Below, piece after piece: positions 11,951 to 24,648 of a stretch of DNA of 64,000 nt. Below the pieces are notes generated by a model, which saw only the letters and a program-made list of their open reading frames with translations, was not told the DNA's origin and made no database searches. A program made the translations under genes and the position numbers. Origin of the DNA: Stenogyne calaminthoides (Eukaryota; Streptophyta; Magnoliopsida; Lamiales; Lamiaceae); contig JBBCBC010000025.1 in NCBI GenBank assembly GCA_037126765.1, positions 10,695,639 through 10,759,638 on the forward strand, written 5' to 3'. Each line of letters begins with the position of its first letter. The first letter of the stretch is position 1.

Positions 11951-12572
11951 GATAGAAAATCTTGAAAGTAAAGTAAAAAATCTAGACTTTTATATCATTT
12001 TCAAAATAAAATTTAAAAGAAAAACAAGTGTAATGAAAAATTTAACATTTAAAAATTCTGAAATGATTATTTTGAGGATATAAAGAGATAGAAACATGAT
12101 AAAATGAATGTGTGAAAATACAAAAGAGTGAGATCCACATATTGTGTATATGTCTCTTTTCGATATTTACAAGAAATTTACACAAAGAAATAACGAGATT
12201 CATATCCATTCATATTCTGCTTTTGAACCTTTTTAATAGATTTAATAATGTTTAACCAAATAATATAAGTATTTTTGGGACGCAGATAATCTCACCCTTG
12301 ATTTATTCAATTCTTTTATAGTTTTGTAATAGAGTATCTAGAGCATAAGATATAAAATCATACATAATATTATACTACAAAATTTATGCCATTATTGGGC
12401 CAAAGACCAACATGTATAACGGAAGTGAAGTAGATCAAACTTCAAAGGGCCTTAAACTTGGGTTCAATATAAGCCCGAACTAATGAAAACGACTCTTTCA
12501 TTATTGTAATTTGTACAGTATTGTTTCTCCGAGTACAATATATATCCATTAATTTTTTTAAAATAAGCATCC
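11951..12572. other. Unassigned AT-rich stretch
   Basis: No gene and no clear repeat boundary is seen. It may include further decayed parts of the adjacent copia relic. Confidence 0.4.
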
Positions 12573-12708
12573 TTGCATGAGACGGTTTCACGGTGAGACG
12601 GGACATAAGTTGAGTATTAACGCTTTAACACTTTAAGAGGGATGAGTGTGATTTGTGCTAAATTATACCCCGTCTCATGTATGAGCCCGTCTCATATGAG
12701 TTTTTGTC
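12573..12708 (-). mobile_element. GAGACGG-family MITE
   Basis: The ends carry GCATGAGACGGTTTCACGG and CGTCTCATATGAGTTTTTGTC, with several GAGACGGG motifs in inverted arrangement. It shares the AGTGTTAAAGCGTTAATAC core, on the opposite strand, with the copies at 11161 and 57583. Confidence 0.6.
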
Positions 12709-12720
12709 TTTTTAAAATTT

Positions 12721-13212
12721 CATAAATACAAAAAAATAGGTATTTGTCTATGAAAATTTTCAACATGTCTACGAAATTTTTAACAAAAATAATTTCTTCC
12801 TTAAATAGTAAAGATTGCCTCCGATCCGCCTATAAATTTTCCTACTGATATTGATATTTTTCCTCAAATTACCCTACAAACAATTTGCCTATGAGAATGT
12901 AACTCATAGGTAAATTTATTTGTAGACAATTCTAAATTACTCCATATTGGAAATGTAATTATCTAAGGAAATATAAATTGTCTATATAAATAATTTGTTT
13001 ACTTACGAAAATTACAAATGTGTAGACAATTTGCTCGTAGGTAATTTGTTTTTTTTTTTTAAGAATCCTTGGGCAATTTGTAGACAATATACTTGCATAC
13101 TGGAACGTTAAAAATCTGTGAGCATTCACTATTTAAGGACGAAATTATTTTTTTGAAAAATTTCGTAGTCATGTTAAAAAGTTTTGTAGCCTATTTGTTA
13201 TTTCTTGTAGTG
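12721..13212. mobile_element. CACTA-like non-autonomous element
   Basis: The right end terminates in TTTCTTGTAGTG (CACTACAAGAAA reversed), the classic plant CACTA terminus. The left end (ATAAATACAAAAAAAT) is a decayed version. The arms pair over about 70 bases, including TCTACGAAATTTTT and TTAAATAGT blocks. The interior is AT-rich and non-coding, with recurrent CAATTTG/TAGACAA units. Confidence 0.7.
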
Positions 13213-14180
13213 TAAAAATTAGACACGATTATAAATGAATGATTATTTAGTAAACCAACTTGATCTATTATAATTCAAAATATTAACTAGTTATAAAATA
13301 TTTTTAATTAAAAAAAAATTAGAGATTTTTTTTTTGCCCTGGTTGGACTATGTGTCTGCGTCCGCGCCAAGTTTTCAGCTTCTTCTATTTTCCTTTTCTT
13401 CTGCTGAAGAATTCGAAAAGGAGATCCCCAAGACAATTATGTTAATCTATAAAAATATAAAAGTAGAAGTAAGGTGAGAGAAAATGAAAATGAACATACA
13501 CTTGCTTTGTGGTATAGTGGTGATTAATCTCACTCTCCACTAAAGATATTGACTTGATTTTAATAAAAAAAATATATTCTCTTTTATTTTTAATTTTAAT
13601 AAAAAATTTCAAATGTCAATAAGTTATTTTTTTAATCTATTTTTAAAACACTATATTTTATATTATTTGTTTTTAAAGATCCTTAATTTGGCATCTATAT
13701 TTCACATATAAAATTAAAATCTACATCTAAATATTAATTTAAAAGTTTCAATTTTTTTTATTGATTTTAAGTTTTTAGCTACATGAGTTGATATATTTTT
13801 TAGATTATGTAATTTCTTTTTTAGTTTTAATATAATTTTATAATTTTAGTATTAGTGGTGAATTTAGTATATAATTAATTAAGTATTTGTAAGACACTTA
13901 CATGTATACAATATAATAATCACATATTAAAGAAAAATATAAAATAAAATAAAGATTAATATGTAGGTGAACAAAATAAATATAATTTAAATTTCTATCA
14001 CCTCACCCACACTACACAATTTTCTGTTAAAACTTAAAATATTCAATCCGTGCATAGAGAAATACTAATGTTATTAAAAACGAAAAAGGAAAAAAACAAG
14101 AAACCAATAGTGAACAAAAAAATACAAAAGACCCTAAAGTGGTCTTCGAAGTAAAGCCTACGCCAAAGCCCATATGTGAA
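13213..14180. other. AT-rich stretch, no gene
   Basis: Nothing coding is recognised. A TTTGTGGTATAGTGGTGATT motif at 13505 resembles a Pol III A box of a tRNA-derived SINE, but no B box follows. Confidence 0.4.
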
Positions 14181-14600
14181 GAAAATAAAGGGTCCGGTTA
14201 TTAACACCCCCAATATTAGGAAATTCACCCACAAAACTTATAAACTACCCATTATGTCCTCCATTAATTAAAATCTAATTTATATTTTTCGCTTTTACTT
14301 TTTTGCAACCAGTCTTCTTCCCTTCTCTTCAGTCCGCAGGCCGCCGCCCACAGCCCACAGCCAGCAACCGGAAAAACAACTGCAAAATTTCAGACATACA
14401 TGTCAGGTTCGGCCAGACGCCCTTACGTCAAGAGGCACACTCTTTCTTACAAGAGGTCAAATCCGAGATTCCAGTTACGATTAAGAAACAAGTTTATTGA
14501 AACAAATATTAACTTATTGAAATAATTGTGCTAATTTTTGTTGCAAAATTACAGGCAGCAGATTGAAGAGTAATTAATCAAGTGGCCATGACCATCAAGC

Positions 14601-16447
14601 TGTTGGGGAATTAATTGTCCGGATCTATTCGGGATGAATATTTAAATACAAATTTAATTCTAACAATTATTACTAGCATGAATTAATCCTAAATTAATTC
14701 AAATAATAATTTCAACAACAAATCATGCATATAAACAGTTCACGTAAATCTTACGCATGCGGAATTACTACGAGTTTACGTGAACGTACATCTTGGAATG
14801 ACAATGGTCTCATCGATGAAAACACACCAAAAGACCTTCCCAAGTATTCCCTAGTCCTTGCTCGATAATCCGGTGGAAGGATACTCGCGAACAATTAACA
14901 AAAGGAAAAATAAACTTTGTTGCACCACTTTTGTGGATTCACTAATTTTTCCAGCACATGGAATTATATTTGGGAATGAAAGAATCATCCCCTATTTATA
15001 GATGGGGTAGTGGTCGAAATTTTGGGGAAAAACCAATGTGGGAAAATCTTTTATTGATCTCCAAGAAATCTTGAATATATCTCATATATTCGTTTCTCCA
15101 TAATTAAAATATTCCACAAAAAATCCCACCTCATCTTGTTATGGAATTTTTGAAATTTAAGGGTCAAGATTCTAAGATTTGGATCTTCTTGAATTTATGA
15201 GATATACTTGTATTCCAAGAAATACATATCTTCCATAATATCTTTTCAAGAAAATCAAGAAAATCTTTCTTGCCCTTTATATTTCAAAATTTTTGAAAAA
15301 CACACTATGAATAACCAAGTGGGAGATTTCTTGAATTTAATGAGATAATCTTGTATTCCAAGAATACATATCTTCATTCCATAACAAAATTCAAAGAAAA
15401 TCTTTCTCCCATTTTATTCATAATTTTTGAAAAAAACAAGGAAAAATAGGCAACAAAATTTATTTTATTTTTAAACACCTTTTTCAGTTATTGGGCTTTA
15501 TCTTGGGCTACTTGGGGGGCCTTTAGGAGAATTAAGATTGGACCTTCCAATGGACCTTGAATTATCAATATTGAGCCACAATATTATTCAAGCCCATAAA
15601 TATTAACTAATCCCACTACATAATTAATATTGCACTATCCATCTTAACCCATATTACAGTTAATATGGCTCCCGGTTATTATTTCCCGTGTTTAAGATTA
15701 TTTAGCCCATTAATTAATTCAAGCCACTGAAATAGCTTTCCATTAATTAATATCTTTTATCCTTGGTAAAGGAACGGTTCAACATTATTATCCATACCGG
15801 AAACTAGTTCCACTTGCAAGACTTGGTATGATAAAACTTATGAACCTCCCAAGGGGCAAATCGAACAAGCGTACTTTGCACCACGATTCTCCGTAGATAA
15901 ATCTTAGCAATCCCATGTGACCAATAATATTGCCCAAGATATAAAGTATTGAATCTCATTGATTCTCTTCCCGTAATAAGTCAAAGCAATAGTTACTAAC
16001 CACACGCAATCCTATTTAAGGGACGAAGATTAAGAAATAAACTAACCACTGAGGTCTAATTCTTCCTAGTTCAGTTCTAAAGAATTTATCCTCCTGTAGG
16101 TCCTCTTCAATGCATCAGACATGCACTAGTGTAATCTCTTGGTCAAGACAAACCAATCTGAGCCTTACACTACAACCTTTCACGATGGATTGTTCATTTC
16201 CATCTAGGTCGTGAATGGTGTACTTTTAGTTACAAGGAACTCATTAATTTAATCTTCGTGATCCGGTATCACTAAATTAACTACAATGTAACACGTCTTA
16301 TTTATTGAACAGTTTATGCAAGAAATATATGTAACATTCGATGATATTTAAAGCATCGATGATAAACAATTTATTTCAAAAATAAGTCCGAAATTGATCG
16401 GTTTGATTATACAAAGTAAAAGCATACTTTCCAGTATAATCCCAACA
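14601..16447 (-). repeat. 3' LTR of outer copia element
   Basis: It begins TGTTGGGGAATTAATT and ends ATAATCCCAACA. It is near-identical to 21991-23012 joined with 39599-40424 and to the inverted copy at 62186-64000. Differences from those copies cluster at CAG/CTG sites in its last 200 bases. Confidence 0.93.
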
Positions 16448-16682
16448 ATCTCCCACTTATACTCAAAGTCAGCTTTTAAGTATACATCAACATGTCTCGT
16501 GTAGTTCCTAATACGTGACATCAAATGTCACCTACACGAATCTAATAATGTCTCCCACTTATACTCAAAGCAGTTGGCAACGGTCTTGACACCCATTCCT
16601 TTCACATGTCTCTCGAATGTATTCTCGAGACCCTTTGTGAATGGATCACTAGGTTGTCTTCCGGACGCGATCTTTGCAACCT

Positions 16683-18184
16683 CTATATCTCATCTCTTAA
16701 CGATTTCTCGTATAAGATGGTATTTCCATTCAATGTGTTTGCCGGGTCTTGTGGGCTCTTGGTTCCCTTTGAATTTGCAAATCGCTCCGCATTGTCACAA
16801 TAAAATGTGATTGTGGCTGGCAAATTCGAACTACATCCAAGTCCACTAGGAAGTTCTTGAGCCAAACCGCTTTTTTTCACCGCCTCATTAGCCTACATAT
16901 TCGCTTCCATGGAAGAATCATGCGATGCATTTACATACTAACGCTTCTCCACGTCATGGATCCTCCCCCCATGCAAAATACACTACCGGAGGTAGATTTT
17001 CTGGAATCTAAGTCTGATTGGAAATCCGAGTCCGTGTAGCCGATGGGGATTAGACTATCTGGATCGATAAACCAACATTCTATCTCGAGTTCTTTTCAGA
17101 TATTCTTTAATGTTTTTAATCGCCATCCAATGTTCCTTCCCCGGGTTACTTTGATATCTTACCACCATGCCTACGGCAAAGCAGATATCCGGTCTCGTAC
17201 ACAGCATTGCATACATAAGGCTTCCGACAGCTGAAGCATAAGGAATGCCTTTCATGTCATCTATCTCCTTTTGTGTCTTAGGGCACATTTTCTTGATAGA
17301 TGGATTCCATGCCCGAAAGGTAATGGGCCTTTCTTGGAATCCTCAAGCATCTTTCAATCATTTCAAGACGTTGTCTATGTACGGCTTCATGATAAGCCTA
17401 TCATTCTTTTCTTGCGATCTCGAAAGTGATCTTGATCCCAAGGATGTGCCCGCTTCCCTAAGTCCTTCATATCAAACCTGCTTTTGAAAGCCATGCCCTT
17501 ACGCCCGATAACACCTTTACATCGTTCCCGATGAGCGTAATGTCATCTACGATAGTACTAAGAATACCAATGCGCTTCGACACGCTTTTTTGTACACACA
17601 ATTTTTCGAACTCGCTTTTGATCAATAAGACTTTATAACATGATCAAAACATTGGTTCCAAGCTCGATGCTGTTTGAGTCCGTAAATGGACTTCATGAGC
17701 TTACAAACTAGGTGTTCTTGGCCCTTTTCAATGAAGCCTTGGGGTTGTTGCATATAGATTTCCTCATCAAGACTTCCGTTAAGGAAAGCCGCCTTGACAT
17801 CCATTTGCCGATTTCAAAATCGAGATCTTGTGACTTATCGACAAGAGAATCCGGATGGACTTAAGATTGTCTGGTGAAAAGGTTTCCTCATAGTCGATCC
17901 CTTCTTTCTCGAGTATAACCTTTCACCACAAGCCTTGCCTTGAAGGTTTCCACCTTCCCGTCCCCGGTCCCCTTTCTCTTGTATACCCACTTTTGACCAA
18001 TAGGTTTGACCCCATTAAGTGGTTCGACTAGCTCCCACACTCTGTTATGATCCATAGACCCCATTTCTACTTTCATTACCTTTTGCCAAGAAACTGCATC
18101 CTTATCTTGGATTGCCTCGTCATATGTCCATGGGTCTGATTCATCTTGTCCGGGAATCAAGTCCGAGGACTCTCCTATCCCCAT
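16683..18184 (-). pseudogene. Reverse transcriptase and RNase H of outer copia element
   Basis: In minus-strand order, fragments show WQKVMKVEMGSM with PIGQKWVYKRK and FKARLVVKGY at 18184-17888. MDVKAAFLNGSLDEEIYMQ with KSIYGLKQHRAW follows at 17804-17622. YASAVGSLMYAMLCTRPDI follows at 17288-17055, and an RNase H piece with FYCDNAERFANSKG at 16880-16683. These are the canonical copia RT/RNase H blocks in order. Several frameshifts and stops separate them, so no functional enzyme is encoded as sequenced. Some breaks may be sequence errors. Confidence 0.85.
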
Positions 18185-18426
18185 GAATATCTCGGTCGTC
18201 TTACAACCCTCCCACTACTGACGAGGTTCCGTTGAAAAAGTGTGTCGTTTGGTATATCATCTTGTCATACGATTGGCAATGAGGTTAGCCCCCTTAGCTC
18301 ACTTAAGGTAATCTCACTGGGTCTTCTTTCGTTCATATAGTCTTCCTCCAAAAATCTAAAGTGGGTGCTTATTACCACCTTTTGATCTTCGGGACAATAG
18401 AACATACACCCTTTTGTTCCCTCGGG

Positions 18427-18983
18427 CTATCCTATAAACAACCTTAATTCTGATCGTGGATCCAATTTCCCGGCTTCCTTGTCCAACACATAGTTCGGAC
18501 ACCCCCAAATTCTCATGTGTCTCAAACTAGGCTTGCGAACGGTCCACAATTCTTTGGGAGTTTTGGGAACCGATTTGGATGGCACCAAGTTCGTAATGTA
18601 AGTCAAGCTGTTTCCAAGGCATGACCCCAGAACGACTTGGGAAGATCCGCATAACACATCATTGATCTAACCATTTCTAAAAGAGTTATATTTCTTCGCT
18701 CTGCAACCCCGTTTTGTTGAGGGGTTCCGGGTGCAGTAAGCTGGGATGCAATCCCTTCATCTGACAAGTAGTTCAAAAACTCATCGCTGAGGTACTCGCC
18801 TCCACGATCGGATCGTAGAGACTTGATACGTTTTTCCCTATGATTCTCTGCTTGAGCCTTAAATTCTTTGAATTTCTCAAAGATCTCAGATTTATGCTTC
18901 ATAAGGAAAATATAACTGTACCTCGAGTAGTCATCAATAAAAGTGACGAAATACTCATAACCTCCTCTTGCTTTGGTTGACAT
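18427..18983 (-). pseudogene. Integrase core of outer copia element
   Basis: The fragment at 18983-18603 contains FVTFIDDYSRY, SLRSDRGGEYLSDEF and QQNGVAERRN, giving the D-D-E catalytic acids (D in FIDDYS, D in SDRGGE, E in AERRN) with normal copia spacing. The overlapping frame 18657-18427 continues with the post-core SVPKTPKELW and IWGCPNYV blocks, so a frameshift separates core and tail. Confidence 0.85.
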
Positions 18984-19012
18984 TGGACCACATACGTCTG
19001 TGTGAACGATTT

Positions 19013-19621
19013 CTAACTCTTCTTTGGCTCTATCCCCTTGGCTCCGAATGCCCTCTTGGTCATTTTACCCTCCAAACATGATCCGCAGGTTGGAATTGGT
19101 TCAACTTGGAGAGACTCTAGTGAACCATCTTTCACCAACCTTTGGATCCTCTTTGGATTAATATGTCCCAATCTTAGATACCATAGAAGTGTTTCGTTCA
19201 CGTCTGATGAACGTTTTCTTTTATCGGAAATAGTTGATGTGTTATATGATGCATTTCGTGAGTGGTGTGCACAGTTAATTGTATAGAGATTACTTGACAA
19301 CGTTCCATGACAGATAAATTTTTCATAAAGAGAAATGGTAACAACTTTATCAAAAGTAACCGAATATCCATCAAGGTAAAGTTTAGAAATCGAAATTAAA
19401 TTCTTTCTAAAACTCGGAACGTAAAGTACATCTCTTAAAATTAAAACTCTGTCTTCAAATGACAGTGCACTTTCTCCCATCGCTTCACCGCCACTCGTAA
19501 GATCGCCCAAAGGTGATGAGGATCTCACTCCCACTAAGTTGCCGGGTCCGATTGAACCCTTGTAAAGTGAAACAAACATGATAAGTGGATCCCATATCCA
19601 CCACCCATAAATGGGAGGCAT
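19013..19621 (-). pseudogene. Protease end and pre-integrase segment of outer copia element
   Basis: This 202-codon open stretch carries LRDVLYVPSFRKNLISISK (the usual copia pre-integrase sequence), then LGHINPKRIQRL and a CGSCLEGKMTKR zinc-binding-like segment of the integrase N-terminus. The protease catalytic triplet lies just upstream and is not intact in frame. Confidence 0.8.
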
Positions 19622-19659
19622 ATGCCGCTAAGCAAGTTTCAACAACTAGTGCGTGAGAA

Positions 19660-20476
19660 TTACCTTTCTTTCCATTCCTTTTGGGATTGGAACAGTCGAC
19701 CTCGAAAGTGTCCTACTCCGCCGCTTTCCAAAACTTTCCTCATGCTTGATTCCATGCTCTTATTTGACGTTGAGTCTGCTTGGTTTAACTTTCTTCTCTT
19801 TTCATCATCCTTATCACCACTTGACCTAGGATGAAAATAAGATTTCTGTTTCCCCAAGATCTTTTCCTCGCGCTCCCTTTCCCTTTCAACCAAAGTGAGA
19901 GCATTTACAAGATCATCCACTGTAAAGTCTAGATCTTCCAATAGATACTCAAGATAGTAGTGATTATAGCTCTTTGGTAAGGATTGGAGAATGAAATCAA
20001 TCTTAGTCTTGAAATCACATTTTTCGCTGAGGATCTCAAGCTCCTCAAATAACACCATAACCCTAAGAACGTCTTTGCAAGCTACGATCGTCCCTTTTTT
20101 CCATTTTTAATTCAACAATTTCTTGCTTCACACTTTGGATTGCCATATGGGTCTGATGTGCGAACATCGCTTCGAGATTCTGCAAGATGTCTGCAGCTGA
20201 TTCATATCTTTGGTGAAGGCGTTTCAACGCATCTGACAGATGTGCCAGAATTGTATCCTTCATCAATTCATTTGCCAGCTCCCATTCACCATATAGCATC
20301 TCCTCCCATATTTCGGCATCCATAACTAGTTTTTCGGGTTTTGGTGTATCAAGTACCCATTTGGAAGGTGATGCGGCTAGGATAGGTTTTAGTTTGTATA
20401 TCCAATCAAAATAGTTTTCACCATTAAGCAAATTGTCTTTAAGTATATTGAACAGTGGATTAAAAGGTTGCGACAT
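19660..20476 (-). pseudogene. gag of outer copia element
   Basis: Gag starts at the ATG at 20476 (MSQPFNPLFNILKDNLLNG) with the LNGENYFDWIYKLKPIL block typical of copia gag. A frameshift near 20060 separates it from a second open stretch (20058-19660) with KIDFILQSLPKSYNHYYLEY and an acidic/basic tail. No clear CCHC zinc knuckle survives. Confidence 0.8.
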
Positions 20477-21971
20477 GATGAACTGAAATAAATAATAATA
20501 TGCATAAGCACAAGTATATCACAAAATTCGATTACATGTTTCATATTAAAATCTCAAAAAAATATGAACATGCATCACCAACATTCAAAAAACAGTTTTA
20601 AATAAGCCACGTGGGGTGGGTCATTATTTAAACACATTCAAACAAAGTTACAAACAAGAACAATTTATAAACCTTTAATATCCAGATTAATAGTTGGCTC
20701 CCACTTGACCAATATAAAATTGACAGGGACTTCGGGGAAGTATATGCATATCAATTTTATGCCTAAGTAATAACCATGATTAAATACATAATTATTATTT
20801 CGCTTTGATCGAGCCTCGTGGGGAGGGTCATCGTCGCCACTAGTAATAATCCACAATCACCCGTTTGGAATTTATTCATGTGAAAGCTATCTTTTGACCG
20901 TCCCGTGGGGGAAATTTCTCCAAAAGAATTCACAAATAAATAAATCATGGAGGTCAATAATTAATTCAATTTTATTATCTGGAATAAAATTGTCAATTAA
21001 TTATTTAAGCATACTTAGTAATTTTCGAAAGTGAGATTTTTCAAAACATTTTTCTCATGCATCTCAAATTTAAACACAATTTAAATAAGCATAAAATAAT
21101 GCATAAACATCAAGACAAAAATTAAACATATTGGGCACATTTATCCAATTGTCATGGTTAATTTTGTCATGTCTTGATCTTGAGAAATCGTCTTCATAGC
21201 CTTCATCGTTCGTCTCGAAAAGCTCCCACTTGACCATTTTAAAAAAATGCCTTGTCAAGCCACGTCATTGACTAGCTCGCGGGTCGGAGTGCCCGCCTAG
21301 TACTCCCCCGGCCGTGTCGAATGGCATCCATGCATCGCGTCGCCCGGGCAAGACGGGCGACGGCCGCCGCCGTTCCCGTCTCGCCTTGGCGCCGCCGCCC
21401 ATGCACGCCCTCCGCCCGTCCAAGACGCCTGTCGCGCCTCAGCGGCGCCGCCTCTCACGCTTTCAGCGTCGCCATGTCTCGCCAGGTCGCCTGAAGGCCG
21501 CCACGCTTCGCTTACGCACCCCGGCGATCCTCTCGGCTTCGCCCTCCCGGCCTCCCCACGCCCGCAGCACTTTTGCCGCCAGCGTCCGCGCCGTGTCGTG
21601 CCTCCCTTGCACGTTTAACGCGATGCACACCGCCACGCCTGTTTCGATCCCGTCTTTTAATTCTTCATCTCCGCCTCCGTTTTCCGATCCGATTACAATT
21701 TATTTACAAAAATAAATAAACCTAGATCTAGACTAGTCTATTACATTGATCAAATCAAACAAATTCTAATCTACTTGTGGATTTTCTCATGAGGCAAAAC
21801 GAATCCGAACGAATCGAATTAAAAAAACCACAATTTATATGCATGCATAAATAAACACATTAAATTCCATGACAATTGGATACCTGCAAAAAAGTTCTAG
21901 CAATTCTACTATCCAGTTTTAAAATTTAATGACAGTGAATTAAATTACAATTTTAAAATTGAGTCTTCAAA
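20477..21971 (-). other. Untranslated leader of outer copia element with GC-rich island
   Basis: About 1.5 kb lies between primer-binding site and gag. Short GTGGGG-containing blocks recur at about 20610, 20820 and 20905, and CTCCCACTTGACCA occurs at 20699 and 21225. At 21290-21660 the composition jumps to very GC-rich (CGCCGCC and CGCGTCGCC runs) in an otherwise AT-rich element. A plus-strand ORF there (21314-21715) is antisense and Arg/Pro-rich, and is judged a composition artefact. Confidence 0.6.
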
Positions 21972-21988
21972 CCGAGGCTCTGATACCA
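21972..21988 (-). other. Primer-binding site (initiator-Met tRNA)
   Basis: On the minus strand the bases two positions inside the LTR read TGGTATCAGAGCCTCGG, complementary to the 3' end of plant initiator-Met tRNA. This fixes 21991 as the inner edge of the 5' LTR. Confidence 0.9.
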
Positions 21989-21990
21989 GT

Positions 21991-23012
21991 TGTTGGGGAA
22001 TTAATTGCCCGGATCTATTCGGGATGAATATTTAAATACAAATTTAATTCTAACAATTATTACTAGCATGAATTAATCCTAAATTAATTCAAATAATAAT
22101 TTCAACAACAAATCATGATATAAACAAATTCACGAAATCCTACGATGCAGAATTACTACGAGTTTACGTGAACGTACCTCTTGGAATGACAATGGTCTCG
22201 TCGATGAAAACACACCAAAAGACCTTCCCAAGTATTCCCTAGTCCTTGCTCGACAATCCGGTTGAAGGATACTCGCGAACAATTAACAAAAGGAAAAATA
22301 AACTTTGTTGCACCACTTTTGTGGATTTACTAATTTTTCCAGCACATGGAATTATATTTGGGAATGAAAGAATCATCCCCTATTTATAGATGGGGTAGTG
22401 GTCGAAATTTTGGGGAAAAACCAATGTGGAAAAATCTTTTCTTGATCTCCAAGAAATCTTGAATATATCTCATATATTCTTTTCTCCATAATTAAAATAT
22501 TCCACAAAAAATCCCACCTCATCTTGTTATGGAATTTTCGAAATATAAGGGTCAAGATTCCAAGATTTGGATCTTCTTGAATTTATGAGATATACTTGTA
22601 TTCCAAGAAATACATATCTTCCATAATATCTTTTCAAGAAAATCAAGAAAATCTTTCTTGCCCTTTATATTTCAAAATTTTCGAAAAACACACTATGAAT
22701 AACCACGTGGGAGATTTCTTGAATTTAATGAGATAATCTTGTATTCCAAGAATACATATCTTCATTCCATAACAAAATTCAAAGAAAATCTTTCTCCCCT
22801 TTTATTCATAATTTTTGAAAAAAACAAGGAAAAATAGGCAACAAAATTTATTTTATTTTTAAACACCTTTTTCAGTTATTGGACTTTATCTTGGGCTACT
22901 TGGGGGGCCTTTAGGAGAATTAAGATTGGACCTTCCAATGGACCTTGAATTATCAATATTGAGCCACAATATTATTCAAGCCCATAAATATTAATTAATC
23001 CTTCTACATAAT
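21991..23012 (-). repeat. 5' LTR of outer copia element, first part
   Basis: This matches 14601 onward base for base until CTACATAAT at 23012, where the Sirevirus-type element begins. The ATAAT at 23008-23012 is repeated at 39599-39603. Confidence 0.93.
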
Positions 23013-24648
23013 TGTTGGTCCCGGTGCAAACTAGTCTTACACGTGTATGGGGGGGGGAATACACGTGTTCAGTGTTTTTAAAACTTTTATGAATTAGTGA
23101 TTAAGCTGTGATTCAATTACATGCAACTTCAGTGGATTGATTCCAACTAAATGTCAGTGAAAAGTATGCTTTAAAAAACAAGTCAATGCAACAGTTAAGC
23201 ACAGATAAGGAAAGCAATAAACAACACAGCAATTATAGTGGTTCAGAGACTCAAGCTCCTACATCCACTCTCTCTGATCCTCAGAGAAATTCACTAATCA
23301 CTTCTGAGCTTTCTGACTACCTCACGTAGTTTACTTACTCAACTCGGCCCTGAGTTTTCTGACTACTCCACGTAGTTTACTTACTCAACCCGACCTTGAG
23401 CTTTCTGACTACCTCCGTAGTTTACTTACTCAAACACAAACAAGCTTTCAGACTACCCCTGTAGCTTACTAACTTCTCCTCTAGAGTTTTCTGACTACTC
23501 CGCGTAGTTTACTAACTCTTTTACAACTCTTCTCACCAACAAACACACTCCAACTACCTTCTCAACGGTTTGGGGTTTCTCGGTTGGTTTCCAACTAGGA
23601 TGAGATATCCTTTACAATGAAGCACAATGCAAAGGGTTAGGATATCTCGACTAAGCTTTGGATAAATCTTATCAAGCTAGGCTTAGTATAGTGAGCTCTC
23701 TTCAATATAGAAGCACTTGGGAAATTCTAAGTTTTTCGAGTGCTTTAATTTTTGCAAGAATAAGTTTGAGCTCTTGAGTTGCATATAAACCAGTATTTAT
23801 AGGCATACACCAAGGTCACTTTTGAAAACTATCCGTTGGAGAGATAGCTTCGTGAGTTCCCTCTTATGGTGTGTGAGAAATGGCTATATTTAGGGTTTGA
23901 AACTCCTTAACACATTTTAGGCAATAGCCTTTCATGTAGCCGGTCTTCACTTTTTGCAGTCTGGAACTTTTGTACATCTGACATCTTTTTTTCAACACCA
24001 TCCTTTGCCAAAGGTCGTGTCGATGGTAGTAGTTGTCGTCTTCCTCTTTTTGACTTTTATCTCCAGTTAAAGGTAGACACCTTCAACGGCTCTTTTTGGT
24101 TACAAACTCTGAGTTTGATATAACCTTAACAATACTTCTGACTTAGTTCCTTTTGTCTGCATTTGAATGTCTTGGCAAATATCTATTTTCTAAGGAATCG
24201 CGATCTTCTTAGTATTGCATCCTTCAGATAGATATATTCAGTGCCTCGGAACATTCAAGTTCATAGTGAGCATTCAGTACCTTACTGAGTCTTCAGTAAT
24301 TACTGTGCCTTCAGTATTCTTGATCTTCAATCTCCAGGTCTTGATCTTTGCGTCTTGAGTCTTCCATCAATCTTCAGTGGTCTTCGAGTCTTCGATCGAC
24401 ATCGAATCTTCATCTTTGAGTCTTCATTTCCTCGGATCCTCATCGAGTCTTGATATCTCGCTTTTACCTTTGAGTCTTCATAACCTATCCTGAACTATAT
24501 CTGCTGATTATACATTTTGCGAGATAACATCCCGAATATTCTAAAACCAATCGACTCAACTATCAAGATCATTACGAAACATGTCATACTCGGGGGTTTT
24601 GGGATCTAATCAAAATCATATATCTTTTATTAAATTCATCTCCCAACA
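23013..24648 (-). repeat. 3' LTR of Sirevirus-type element
   Basis: It is 1636 bases, against 1944 and 2035 for its sisters. Relative to them it lacks about 300 bases after the TTTTTAAAACTTT near 23090 and about 50 bases near 23790. It retains the TTATAGTGGTTCAGAGACTC block and the repeated TTTCTGACTAC/GTAGTTTACTTACTCAA units. Confidence 0.92.

Noticed and set aside
13505..13560. SINE-like A box TTTGTGGTATAGTGGTGATT
   Set aside because: No B box, tail or target duplication could be found.
21314..21715. 133-codon plus-strand ORF rich in Arg, Pro, Ala and Ser
   Set aside because: It is antisense to the copia leader and produced by GC-rich composition; no domain or homologue is recognised.
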